This document shows, piece by piece, positions 8,178 to 16,299 of a DNA stretch of 64,000 nt. The DNA lies in the NCBI GenBank assembly GCA_029973955.1, contig JARKQJ010000170.1, forward strand, positions 1-64,000. The letters run 5' to 3'. The stretch's first letter is position 1, and each line of letters begins with the position of its first letter. The position numbers were made by a program, and so were the translations under genes. The notes under the pieces were generated by a model. That model was not told where the DNA came from, searched no databases, and saw only the letters and a list, made by a program, of their open reading frames with translations. This DNA is from Paludibaculum sp. GTDB lineage: Bacteria > Acidobacteriota > Terriglobia > Bryobacterales > Bryobacteraceae.

Positions 8178-8472
8178 CCGTCCCAAAAGGTAACTTCCCA
8201 CCGCCCGATTTCGTTGACGCCATCGGCGTCTGGCAGTGCGCCCGTATCCCGTACATTCGCGGGAATTTGCGTTTCGGCGTGGTTCTCCAGTTGGAAATGC
8301 CTCCGACTGGGCAGCGCTCTCAACCATGATGGTTCGGAGCGTTGGCCTCTCTGAACCCCCCGAACTCTCGGGTTTCTCCGTTGACAACTCCGGTTTCGTT
8401 GACAGCCCGGTTGAGAAAGGTGGGCGATTCTCTGAATTTCGAACCGCCTACGGACGCAGCGGGCTTTCGTGG

Positions 8473-9582
8473 CTATCGCACGATTTCGCTTCCGCCTCTC
8501 GAACCGGCGCGAGGCAATACCTTCCAACGCCGCGGGGCATACAGATCCCTAACCGGTGCTTCAGCTTCCTCCAGGATCTCCCGGTATTCTTTACCTCCCG
8601 GCGAGAGTAGAAACTTGCTCTGATCATGCCAGTCGATTTCCTGATGCTCCATTCCAATCGCTCCTTCGACAGCTGCCATGAGCCGTTGGAATCGTGAGAC
8701 AGTCGCCCATTTCGCTAGGTTCGGCTTGCTGTTCCTTCCTGCCCACGCGTGTATTTGGTTCATGACGAAGTGCATGCGCACCAGAGGCGGCGGGTGCCGA
8801 CGAAGCTTTCGCTCACCCCTCCGCGAAAAGAAGAAGGCACCCGCCGCAAGACAGGTTAGGCGCAGCAGCCACCTGTCTGATCGAGGGTGTTGGGAGGGCT
8901 TGCCAAGTCCGCGATGGAATTCGGCGCGTGGACCTTCGAGCAGGTGGAAGTTGTCTAAGCACATTGTCACCGCGTAGCCGTCCGCGTCAATTTCCTTCCG
9001 CTGGGCGATGAGCGATTCCTCGGGCGTCAGCTGATCCGAAGGTTCAAATTCGCTATACGCGCCGCCGGAGTGGTCGGCAAGAATGTGCCCGTGAACGTGG
9101 TGCCCGAGTTCATGGCTAGTCAAAAACAGGCACTGTGCGCTGAATAGGGAGGCGCCAAGGTGGTTCGCAGAATCCTGCTGATCCGGTTGAATGTGGAAGC
9201 CGTCCAGAATGCGCTGAGTGTGCGCGAGCCGCCAACTCAGCCACGAAATCTCATCCATTTGATCGCGGGTAACGCCGACGCACGAGACTCCCTCGTTCTC
9301 GAACGCGATGGCTGTCGCAAAGCGTCCATCCGGGTTTGTGCCTACAGGTGGGTGACGGGTGTCGATGTAGTCGAAATGGAGCAACGGATGCTCGTCTTGT
9401 CTCAGCAATGAGGTGCGCTGCGCTGCCCACTTTGAGTTAATGTCGTCTCTGATCAGAGTCAGGATGGCGCGCTGGTCATCGGGCACTCCCCAGAGCTCAT
9501 CGCGGCCGCAATAGCGTTGCTTTTCTTCTTGGGTTCGTTCCGGCCGAAGAAAGAACCGATGGAAAGCTTCTTCTGGAGGCAT
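8473..9582 (-). CDS. HExxH zincin-like metallopeptidase-like protein of unknown function
   Basis: A 369-aa protein I cannot assign to a named family. It has HELGHHVHGH near residue 158, an HExxH zinc motif with a third histidine. About 35 residues later comes KEIDADGYAV, an ExxxD/EDAD-type third-ligand motif as in M48-like and related zincins. No signal peptide or clear membrane segment is seen apart from a short hydrophobic stretch (LTCLAAGAFFF) near residue 250. It may be a cytoplasmic peptidase in accessory DNA. A GTG three bases upstream (9585) is an alternative start. The gene stands alone between tRNA-Gln and the recombinase remnant. Confidence 0.65.
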   Translation of the reverse strand: MPPEEAFHRFFLRPERTQEEKQRYCGRDELWGVPDDQRAILTLIRDDINSKWAAQRTSLLRQDEHPLLHFDYIDTRHPPVGTNPDGRFATAIAFENEGVSCVGVTRDQMDEISWLSWRLAHTQRILDGFHIQPDQQDSANHLGASLFSAQCLFLTSHELGHHVHGHILADHSGGAYSEFEPSDQLTPEESLIAQRKEIDADGYAVTMCLDNFHLLEGPRAEFHRGLGKPSQHPRSDRWLLRLTCLAAGAFFFSRRGERKLRRHPPPLVRMHFVMNQIHAWAGRNSKPNLAKWATVSRFQRLMAAVEGAIGMEHQEIDWHDQSKFLLSPGGKEYREILEEAEAPVRDLYAPRRWKVLPRAGSRGGSEIVR

Positions 9583-9714
9583 CACCTACGAATCGTACCC
9601 AATGCGGCTTCCGGTGCGACGGTACCGTGTTCGGGTTGAGAGAGGTGGCCGATTGGACAGTTTCGAACTCCCGTGAGTATCTATTGACAGAGCCAGACAG
9701 CGGGCAGGCCGCAA

Positions 9715-9732
9715 AGCGGAAACCGTTGTGGG
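9715..9732 (+). repeat. left copy of a perfect 18-bp direct repeat
   Basis: AGCGGAAACCGTTGTGGG here recurs without mismatch at 10642-10659. Between the copies lie a 62-aa ORF, a DUF2924 gene and the start of a serine recombinase. The repeats could be a target-site or attachment-core duplication left by a mobile cassette. Confidence 0.8.
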
Positions 9733-9774
9733 CCGGACACACCTTCCTCTAATTCCAAGGGGGACCGGCAACAC

Positions 9775-9963
9775 ATGGAATTCCGAGACCGCCCGACGCG
9801 CGACGCCGTCGCCGACATCGCAGGACTGCTGGCCGTCGCCTACCAGCGCTATCGGCGCGCGCGGCGCATTGAAATGGATGGCCCGGACGCGCCGGAATCC
9901 GTCAACGGAGAACTTGATAACCCGTGCCCGGAGAGCCCTCATGTCAATGAGGTTGACGCATGA
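9775..9963 (+). CDS. small conserved-looking protein upstream of DUF2924 gene
   Basis: A 62-aa hydrophilic protein (MEFRDRPTRDAVADIAGLLA...). It has no motif I recognise. It is supported by its ATG a short distance after the purine-rich AAGGGGGACC (9759-9768) and by its stop overlapping the ATG of the DUF2924 gene (ATGA at 9960-9963), which implies translational coupling. My recollection is that small ORFs of this kind precede DUF2924 and recombinase genes in mobile DNA; I could not verify homologs. Confidence 0.6.
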   Translation: MEFRDRPTRDAVADIAGLLAVAYQRYRRARRIEMDGPDAPESVNGELDNPCPESPHVNEVDA

Positions 9964-10448
9964 AGAAGACCATCCGGGACCGGATCGACGCGCTCGCCGC
10001 GATGAGTGGCCCCGCGCTGCGGGAGGAACACCGCAAGTTGTTCGGCGAGGAACCTGCGAGTACCCACCGCCAGTTCCTCTTCCGCAAGATCGCCTGGCGG
10101 CTGCAGGCTGATGAGGAAGGCGGGCTGTCCGAGGCGGCGCGGGAACTCGCCCGCGGGATCGCGCGCGACACGCCGCTACGGAATCGCGTGATCACCAACG
10201 CCGCCAAACGGCGCACCGGCCTCCCAGACGATCGGACGGCGGTCACCACCATCCAGCCCGGGCACGACTCCCGGCTGCCGATGCCCGGCGGCCAGATCGT
10301 GAAGCACCACAAGGGCGAGACCCACGTCGTGAAGGTCCTCGATGATGGCCGCTTCGAGTACGCCGACCAGAAATACAAATCGCTGAGCGCGATCGCCCAG
10401 GCCATCACCGGTACCAAGTGGAACGGCCTGCTCTCTTTTTTGGGCTGA
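9960..10448 (+). CDS. DUF2924 family protein
   Basis: A 162-aa protein whose N-terminal half (LAAMSGPALREEHRKLFGEE, FLFRKIAWRLQADEEGGLS) matches the DUF2924 family. The C-terminal half (PGGQIVKHHKGETHVVKVLDDGRFEYAD, YKSLSAIAQAITGTKWNG) is the usual small DNA-binding-like tail of that family. DUF2924 genes typically sit beside a large serine recombinase in phage and integrative elements and may be an accessory to it; the function is unproven. Here it overlaps the small ORF upstream and is followed 12 bases later by a truncated recombinase, so the cassette is probably inactive. Confidence 0.85.
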   Translation: MKKTIRDRIDALAAMSGPALREEHRKLFGEEPASTHRQFLFRKIAWRLQADEEGGLSEAARELARGIARDTPLRNRVITNAAKRRTGLPDDRTAVTTIQPGHDSRLPMPGGQIVKHHKGETHVVKVLDDGRFEYADQKYKSLSAIAQAITGTKWNGLLSFLG

Positions 10449-10460
10449 CGGAGAAGAAGA

Positions 10461-10641
10461 ATGGCCGGCGGTAACGGTCTGCTCGCGGCTCCCCGGCGCT
10501 CGACCATCCGGTGCGCCATCTACACGCGCAAGTCTCCAGAAGCAGGACTGGAGCAGGAGTTCAACACGTTCGACGCCCAGCGGGATGCGGCCGAGGCCTT
10601 CATCCGGAGCCAGCGCGGCGAGGGTTCCCGCTGGGCTGCCG
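10461..10641 (+). pseudogene. N-terminal fragment of a large serine recombinase
   Basis: Starting at the ATG at 10461, the product contains RCAIYTRKSPEAGLEQEF and DAQRDAAEAFIRSQRGEG, the resolvase N-terminal region of large serine recombinases. The catalytic serine lies in TRKS, with an early arginine in IRCAIYTR. Homology stops at about residue 55: the frame then runs on through unrelated sequence to 10820, lacking the rest of the catalytic domain and the whole DNA-binding region. The break lies about 15-20 bases before the right copy of the 18-bp repeat. The gene cannot encode an active recombinase. Confidence 0.8.
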
Positions 10642-10659
10642 AGCGGAAACCGTTGTGGG
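10642..10659 (+). repeat. right copy of the perfect 18-bp direct repeat
   Basis: Same 18 bases as at 9715-9732. It lies directly after the point where the recombinase loses its family sequence and 43 bases before the start of the NUDIX gene. This position suggests it marks the right edge of the cassette or a deletion junction. Confidence 0.8.
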
Positions 10660-10702
10660 TCGTGGCCACGGCCTTTGCTATGCTGGCGGAACACAAAACT
10701 TC

Positions 10703-11338
10703 ATGGAACCAATGCAACTCCTCCGCTATGCACAGAGGTTGCAGGCCATTGCCCAGGCGGGATTGGCGTATCCTACCTCCCGGTTTGATGTCGAGCGCTA
10801 TCAAGAGATCCGTTTGCTGAGCGCCCACCTTCTGAAGGAAATCACGGAAGAGCCGCTGGAGAAGATCATCCGCGTCTTTGCGGAAGAAACCGGATACCAG
10901 ACGCCCAAGGTAGATGTGCGAGCGGTGTTGTTTCGTGGGACTGATGAAGTCCTGCTCGTGAAAGAGAAGATCGATCAGGGCCGCTGGACCCTTCCGGGCG
11001 GCTGGGCCGACGTGGGTTGCACACCATTCGAAGCCGCCGCCAAGGAGGCGCAGGAAGAGACCGGTTTGCAGGTGAAGCCGGTGCGCTTGCTCGCACTCTT
11101 TGACAAGCGAAAGCACCCGCATCCGCCCCAGCCCTGGTATGTCTACAAGGCGTTCATCCAGTGCGAGGTGATGGGGGGCGAACTGATGCAGGAAACGGCC
11201 GAGACCGCTGGGGTGGGTTGGTTCCGGCAGGATGAGTTGCCACGCCTTGAACTCTCAGTGGATCGCGTCACGCTCTCGCAACTCGACGCCCTGTTTCCGT
11301 ACGCGGGGCAGCCGCGCTTGCCCGCACTGTGCGATTGA
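10703..11338 (+). CDS. NUDIX hydrolase with N-terminal Nudix_hydro_N domain
   Basis: A 211-aa protein. The helical N-terminal part (LLRYAQRLQAIAQAGLAY, RYQEIRLLSAHLLKEI) is the domain that precedes NUDIX in YjhB-like ADP-ribose / nucleoside-diphosphate hydrolases. The NUDIX box runs from GGWADVG to KEAQEETGL near residues 90-115. Likely role: hydrolysis of ADP-ribose or a related dinucleotide, by family analogy. The frame is open further upstream into recombinase DNA, so I chose the ATG at 10703; the ATG at 10712 is also possible. Its upstream region was probably altered by the recombinase-cassette event. Confidence 0.85.
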   Translation: MEPMQLLRYAQRLQAIAQAGLAYPTSRFDVERYQEIRLLSAHLLKEITEEPLEKIIRVFAEETGYQTPKVDVRAVLFRGTDEVLLVKEKIDQGRWTLPGGWADVGCTPFEAAAKEAQEETGLQVKPVRLLALFDKRKHPHPPQPWYVYKAFIQCEVMGGELMQETAETAGVGWFRQDELPRLELSVDRVTLSQLDALFPYAGQPRLPALCD

Positions 11339-11537
11339 GAGACAGAAACAGACCGGCAGCCAGCCGTCAAAGCCGCTCTGACTGCACAACTTCGAACTCC
11401 CGTCCGTGAACCGCGGTGCGTCAGGGGATTGAACCCCGCTCCCCCCCGGTATCTGAATCGGCGGCGCGTTCCGGCTGCGTGCCCGCACTCGCCGCGGGGA
11501 ACCGCGCAGAGCATCCTGGGGACGCGATGGCTGCAGG

Positions 11538-14093
11538 TCAGCGGCGGGCGGCGGGAAGCGCGGCGAGGTCCTTGCGGGCGGCTTCGAGCCAGGGGGAATC
11601 GGGCTGCATTTGAGGCTCGAGGATCGCCAGGCCGGCACGGAGCTCGCGTTCGGCGTCGGCGAATTTGCCGGCGCGGAGGAGGACGCGGCCGAGTTTGAGG
11701 CGGGCGATGCCGGAGTTGGAGTGAGTGGGGCCGGTGGCGGCGATGAAGACGGCGAGCGCGGCGCGCATGTGGGATTCGGCGTCGGCGAGGCGGCCACGGT
11801 CGAGGGCGATGCTGGCGAGGTTGGAGGAAGCGATGCCGTTGAGGTAGTGCTCGGGCCCGTGGGCTTCGCGCCAGATGCGGGCAGCGCGGCGGTAGGCGGC
11901 GTCGGCGTCGTCAATGCGGCCCAGGGAGCGAGAGAGAGTGCCGATCTCATTGAGGGCGGAGGCGACGCGGGGGTGGTTGATTCCGAAGTGGCGCTCCTGG
12001 ATGGCGATGGCGCGGCGGAGCAGAGCCATGGCTTCGGCGGACTGCTGCAGCCGCACGAGGACGCGGCCGAGCATGGTGAGTTGAGAGGCGGTCTTCGGAT
12101 GGTCGGGGCCGAACCAGGCTTCGGTGATGCGGAGGGCCTCGCGATAGCGTTGTGCGGCTCCGGCGGGGTCGCCTTGTTCGGCGCGCACGGCGCCGAGGTT
12201 GATGAGGACGTCGGCGACGGTAGGGTGGCCCTCGCCGAGCGACTGGCGGAAGAGCGGGAGCGCGCGGCGGTTGAGCTCCTCGGCCCGGGGGTAGTGGCCG
12301 GCGTAGAACTCCGCGTTGGCGAGTTCAAAGAGAATGCCGGGGGCGTCGGCCGGCGCAGCGGCGCGCGAGGCACTTTCCAGGACCCGGATGGCCTCGGCGT
12401 AGCGGCCGCGATCGGAGAGCACCTTGCCGAGCGCTGAGAGAGCGCGGGCGTGAGCAGGGTGGGAGGGCGGCAGAGCGAGAGTCTGGATGCTCCGCGCCTG
12501 GCGAATGAGGGACTCGGCGGCGTCGAAGCGAGCCTGTGCGGCGAGAAGTTCCGCCAGGGCGAGGAGCACGCGGGCGGTTTCGGGATGTGAGGGTCCATCG
12601 AGGGCTTCGCGCCGGGTGCGTGCCAGGTTGAGCAGTTCGGAGGCCTGGTCCAGGCCGCCTTGCTTGAGGTAGAGGCTGCCGAGGGTGAGGAAGAGTTCAG
12701 CCTGGATGCGCGGTTCGGCGTCGAGGGAGCGGGCCTGGCGCGCGCCGCGGTCGAGGAGCTGGACGACACGAAGGGCGCCGGGCGGACCAGAGTCGGGGTC
12801 GCCGCCGTGGAAGAGATCCAGCATGAATCGCTGGATGCGTTCGGTGCGGGCGGCCTCTTCCCGGGCCTGGCTGCGGGCAGCGGCGAGGCGGAAAGTAAAG
12901 AAGCCGGCGAAGGCGATGGCGGCAACGGAGATGAGCGCGGCGGCGGAGAGGGCTCGGGCGTGGCGGCGGGCGAACATGCCGGCGCGGTAAGACCAGCGAT
13001 CGGGGCTGGCCTCCAGGGGTTGGAGGCGCAGGAAGCGGTCCAGGTCGCGGGCGAAGGCCTCGGCGGTGCTATAGCGGCGCGCCGGGTCTTTGTGCATGGC
13101 CTTGAGGGTGAGGAGGTCGAGGTCGCGCCAGGCGGCGGCGCTTGCGGCGGAGGCAAGGCCCAGGTCGCGGGCGCGGCGGGAGGGGCGCGGGGGTTCGGAT
13201 TGAGCGATGAGATCGGAAGCTTCGCCGGGCGTGCGGCTGGCGAGATCGAAGGGTGGCTGGCCGGTGAGCAGTTCGTGGAGCAGGGCGCCGAGGGCGTAGA
13301 CGTCGGTGTAGGCGCCGGTGCGGAGGCCCCGCACCTGTTCAGGCGCGGCGTAGGCGGGCGTCATGAGACGAAGTCCGGTGCGGGTGTGGTCGATGGAGAG
13401 GCCGGATTCGTCGATGTGGGCGGCGATGCCGAAGTCGAGCAGGCAGACCTGCCCGCCCGGACGGACGAGGATATTGGAGGGCTTCAGGTCGCGATGGATG
13501 ATGGCGTGGGCGTGAGCAAACTGGACGGCCTCGGCGACGCTGCGCAGGAGGCTGAGGCGGTGGTGCAGGTTGGTGGCGTGGCGTTGGCAGTATTCGGTCA
13601 AAGGCAGGCCATGGACAAGCTCCATCGCGAACCACGGGGTGCCATCGGGCAGTGTATCGGCGTCGAAGATGCGGGCGATGGCGGGATGGTCCAATTGCGC
13701 CAGGGTGTGCTGTTCGCGTGCGAAGCGCTCGCGGCGGGCCGGCGAGAGCCAGGCGTCGCGGAGGATCTTGATGGCGGCCTGGGTGCCCAGACCCGTGTGG
13801 GTGGCGCGATAGACGACGCCCATGCCGCCTTCGCCGACGGGTTCATGGATTTCGTACGGACCGATGCGGCGCGGGAGGTCGGGCGAGGTGAGGACGGAAG
13901 CGGCAACAGAGGCGAGGGGCTGGTCGAGGAGGGGGGAGTGCGCGTTGTCGGCATCGAGCAGCGCCTGGACGGCGGCACGCAGTTCGGAGTCGGCGGCGCA
14001 TTCCAGGTCCAGCTTGCGGCGCCTCTCCTGCGCGGGGAGGTCGGCGAGAGTGAGAAAGAGTTCCTGAACGCGTTGGAAGCGGGCGGGATCCAT
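11538..14093 (-). CDS. Ser/Thr protein kinase with C-terminal TPR array
   Basis: An 851-aa membrane-anchored Hanks-type kinase. The kinase domain is at about 80-345: glycine loop GEGGMGVVY at 87, Lys109 in AAIKIL, H200-R-D202 in IIHRDLKPSNIL, D220-F-G in LLDFGIA, and APE in AYAAPEQV. One membrane helix (ALISVAAIAFAGFFTF) is near 385-402. From about 430 to 845 it carries roughly ten tetratricopeptide-like units (repeated A-x-L-x-ALG and HP-x-A/V patterns). The N-terminal 60 residues form a helical segment seen in this acidobacterial kinase type. It starts 6 bases after the ECF sigma gene, so sigma factor and kinase are one operon, suggesting phospho-control of the sigma regulon. Confidence 0.92.
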   Translation of the reverse strand: MDPARFQRVQELFLTLADLPAQERRRKLDLECAADSELRAAVQALLDADNAHSPLLDQPLASVAASVLTSPDLPRRIGPYEIHEPVGEGGMGVVYRATHTGLGTQAAIKILRDAWLSPARRERFAREQHTLAQLDHPAIARIFDADTLPDGTPWFAMELVHGLPLTEYCQRHATNLHHRLSLLRSVAEAVQFAHAHAIIHRDLKPSNILVRPGGQVCLLDFGIAAHIDESGLSIDHTRTGLRLMTPAYAAPEQVRGLRTGAYTDVYALGALLHELLTGQPPFDLASRTPGEASDLIAQSEPPRPSRRARDLGLASAASAAAWRDLDLLTLKAMHKDPARRYSTAEAFARDLDRFLRLQPLEASPDRWSYRAGMFARRHARALSAAALISVAAIAFAGFFTFRLAAARSQAREEAARTERIQRFMLDLFHGGDPDSGPPGALRVVQLLDRGARQARSLDAEPRIQAELFLTLGSLYLKQGGLDQASELLNLARTRREALDGPSHPETARVLLALAELLAAQARFDAAESLIRQARSIQTLALPPSHPAHARALSALGKVLSDRGRYAEAIRVLESASRAAAPADAPGILFELANAEFYAGHYPRAEELNRRALPLFRQSLGEGHPTVADVLINLGAVRAEQGDPAGAAQRYREALRITEAWFGPDHPKTASQLTMLGRVLVRLQQSAEAMALLRRAIAIQERHFGINHPRVASALNEIGTLSRSLGRIDDADAAYRRAARIWREAHGPEHYLNGIASSNLASIALDRGRLADAESHMRAALAVFIAATGPTHSNSGIARLKLGRVLLRAGKFADAERELRAGLAILEPQMQPDSPWLEAARKDLAALPAARR

Positions 14094-14099
14094 GGGGAG

Positions 14100-14651
14100 T
14101 CAGAGGGAGCGGCGCAACTGAAGGGCAAGCCAGGCGCGGGCGGCACGCCATTCGCGGTGGATGGTGGCCTCGGAGACGTCGAGGAGTTGGGCGGTTTCGG
14201 CGACATCAAAGCCGCCGAAGAAGCGGCTTTCGACGATCTCGGCCTGGCGGGGATGGAGGCGCGCGAGTTCATTCAGGCACTCGTCGAGCGCGAGGAGTTC
14301 CTGCGAAGTGGACGGCGAGTGACCGAGGGCATCGTCGAAAGAGATCAGAAGGGCGCCGCCGCCGCGTTTGCCGGCGTTGCGGCGGCGCGCGGCTTCGATG
14401 AGGAGTTGTCGCATGGCGCGGGCGGCGATGCGTTTGAAATGAAGGCGAGAGCCGGCGTGGAGTTCGGGTGCGCGAGCCAGACGGAGCCAGGCTTCGTTGA
14501 CGAGCGCGGTGGGGCTGAGCGAGGGGTTGGCGTTGCCGCGCCGGACCGTGGCGGCCAGGCGGCGGAGTTCCTCATAGGTGACGCTGAACAGGTGATCGAG
14601 CGTCGCGCGCGCGGCGGGGGAAGAAGAAGCGGCAAATTCCTGTTCGGACAT
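14100..14651 (-). CDS. ECF-type RNA polymerase sigma factor
   Basis: A 183-aa sigma-70 factor with regions 2 (about 15-80; TYEELRRLAA, SPTALVNEAWLRLARA, HFKRIAARAMRQLLIEAARRR) and 4 (about 120-178; LHPRQAEIVESRFFGGFDVAETAQLLDVSEATIHREW, a helix-turn-helix). This matches the ECF subfamily often encoded next to Ser/Thr kinases in Acidobacteriota and Planctomycetes. The frame has an earlier ATG at 14696, but MSEQEF at 14651 fits the family start. It is divergent from the secreted two-domain protein at 14773, a candidate target of the pair. No anti-sigma gene is adjacent; the kinase may fill that role. Confidence 0.88.
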   Translation of the reverse strand: MSEQEFAASSSPAARATLDHLFSVTYEELRRLAATVRRGNANPSLSPTALVNEAWLRLARAPELHAGSRLHFKRIAARAMRQLLIEAARRRNAGKRGGGALLISFDDALGHSPSTSQELLALDECLNELARLHPRQAEIVESRFFGGFDVAETAQLLDVSEATIHREWRAARAWLALQLRRSL

Positions 14652-14772
14652 GACAGTTTTCGGCCGCCGAATACGTAATGCGATGGAGAAGAACAAACAA
14701 CCCAGGGTTCCGGCAGGACCAATGACAGAAGGCTAACACCCGGGGCTAACGGCATTCAAGCGAGGAGGGAAC

Positions 14773-15963
14773 ATGGGAAGAGTCCAGATGACGGCGCTGT
14801 TCGCGCCTGTATTGCTACTGGTGACGCCGGCGCTGGCGCAGACGCCGGCCTGCGGCACGCAACCGCGTTGCACGGAGGTGGCGAGTTTTACGGCAACGGT
14901 GACAGACTTCCGGACGAGCAACAACGGAAGAACGAAGATCATCACGGCGACGGTGCGCTTCCAGAACCGGCTGAACCGGCCTCTGGTGCTGGGCTATGTG
15001 GACGGATCCGGGGTGGCCACCGACGATCAGGGCAACCGGTATGTGTTGTACGGTGAGAACGCGGTGCGCGCCATCGGGATCGTGTCTCGGCAGGGCTTGG
15101 ACCCGAAGTTCGTGCTGGAACCAGGCCAGTGGAGCGACGCGCGATTCGAACTGATGTGGAACCCGTCGGGGCGGGAGATCTACGGGCTGTCATTCAATCT
15201 CGAACTGGCAATCCGGGAGTTGACGCCGATCCAAGGCAGGCAGTGGCGCCTGGGGCTGGAGCATATCATCCAATTCAAGCGGCTGAGCGATGCACCACAG
15301 GCGGCGGAGGCCCCGGCGGCCCGGCCGGCGGCGGCGGCGTCCACGCCGACAGGGTCGACAGCGGCAGCAGCAGCGGCGGCGGCGCCACCCGCGCCGCAAG
15401 AGGACCTGTGCGCGGGCAAGGCGCGGTGTGCCCACCCGGGTCCGTTCATCGCCGAGATTCAGAACATCACCTCGGCGCTGGCGGGCACGTATTCGGACCA
15501 TGTGCTGCGCATCAACGTGCAGTTCCGGAACGTCACGAACCAGCCGCTGATCCTGGGTTATACGGCCAAGAGTTCCAAGATGATCGACGATCTGGGGAAC
15601 GAGTATTACTGGGGGCGAGCGGGCACGTACGACCGGAGCGTCACCGGCATGGGCACGGTGGAAGCGCGCACGGCGGGCGCGGATTTCGTGCTGCAGCCCG
15701 GACAACAGCGGACTGCAATGTTTGAACTCAGGCGCTACGCGACGGCCCGGAAGCAGTTGGGCACCAGCTTCACCTGGGACTTCGCGGTGCAGCAACTGGA
15801 GATCCTGCCTTCAGGACAGATCCAGCCCGGGCGGCAATACAGCCTGAACTATCCGGGCCTGGGCGTGCGTCCGCCGACGGCGGCGGGTTCGCCGGCACAA
15901 CAGCAGGCGACGCCGGCGGAGTCGATTCAGCAGTTGAAGGACCTTTTCAAGAAGAAGAAGTAG
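14773..15963 (+). CDS. secreted protein with two copies of an unknown beta-rich domain
   Basis: A 396-aa exported protein of unknown function. The signal peptide is MGRVQMTALFAPVLLLVTPALAQ. Two related domains follow, at about 24-170 and 213-370. Each opens with a Cys-x(4-5)-Cys pair (CGTQPRC, CAGKARC), then a variant of VRFQNxxNRPLxLGY, then DDQGNRY / DDLGNEY, and ends with FVLEPGQWSDARFEL / FVLQPGQQRTAMFEL. They are joined by an Ala/Pro-rich linker. Relatives of the single domain seem to be small secreted proteins. It is transcribed divergently from the ECF sigma/kinase operon, 121 bases away, so it may be controlled by it. Confidence 0.8.
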   Translation: MGRVQMTALFAPVLLLVTPALAQTPACGTQPRCTEVASFTATVTDFRTSNNGRTKIITATVRFQNRLNRPLVLGYVDGSGVATDDQGNRYVLYGENAVRAIGIVSRQGLDPKFVLEPGQWSDARFELMWNPSGREIYGLSFNLELAIRELTPIQGRQWRLGLEHIIQFKRLSDAPQAAEAPAARPAAAASTPTGSTAAAAAAAAPPAPQEDLCAGKARCAHPGPFIAEIQNITSALAGTYSDHVLRINVQFRNVTNQPLILGYTAKSSKMIDDLGNEYYWGRAGTYDRSVTGMGTVEARTAGADFVLQPGQQRTAMFELRRYATARKQLGTSFTWDFAVQQLEILPSGQIQPGRQYSLNYPGLGVRPPTAAGSPAQQQATPAESIQQLKDLFKKKK

Positions 15964-16299
15964 ACGGCAGCCAGCTCGTCCAGCCCGCTGCAGTGCGATT
16001 CTGAGCCTGCGCGCGCTGGCTGAGAAGGGGCGTGGACGGGTCAGGCCGCAGGAAGGGGATCACCACGGTGTGAATCATCCACTCCTGTCTGGTGTACCTA
16101 CCGCGGCAACTCCGGATAAGGCCCTAGACGGCACAGCGCGCGGCCCGCATCCTCGATTCGTCGCCGTTGAGCGGGTTCCGCAGAGGCCCGCCGGCGCCAC
16201 GGGTTCGCCCAAAGATAGGGAGATGTTGCGTCGCACCGAACCGGCAGCTATCGTGGTGATGAGGAATGGGTGCGGCCCTGGCACCCTCCTCGGTATTTC
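15964..16299 (+). other. intergenic region, no gene seen
   Basis: No supported coding frame. Just after the stop of the two-domain protein an 8-base arm, CAGCCAGC (15968-15975), pairs with GCTGGCTG (16015-16022) around a 39-base loop. There is no T-run, so it is at best a weak terminator. The rest is unremarkable and carries no tRNA-like fold that I can see. Confidence 0.4.

Noticed and set aside
9662-11403. A 13-base repeat TTCGAACTCCCGT at 9662-9674 and 11391-11403, considered as outer attachment sites
   Set aside because: Only 13 bases match, flanks differ, and the 18-bp repeat at 9715/10642 explains the cassette limits better.
11391-11450. A tRNA T-arm-like stretch (on the minus strand CGGGG-TTCAATC-CCCTG followed by ACGCACC) between the NUDIX and kinase genes
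   Set aside because: No matching 5' acceptor, D arm or anticodon arm could be placed upstream, so it is not a tRNA gene. It may be chance or a decayed fragment.
12660-14678. A 672-codon plus-strand frame opposite the kinase and sigma genes
   Set aside because: Gly/Glu/Ala-rich low-complexity translation antisense to a well-supported kinase; caused by high GC at third positions.
11345-16000. Similar GC-rich strings (GGCAGCCAGC...) just after the stops at 11338 and 15963, possible dispersed repeat
   Set aside because: The shared part is short and gapped; with two copies I cannot tell it from chance in GC-rich DNA.
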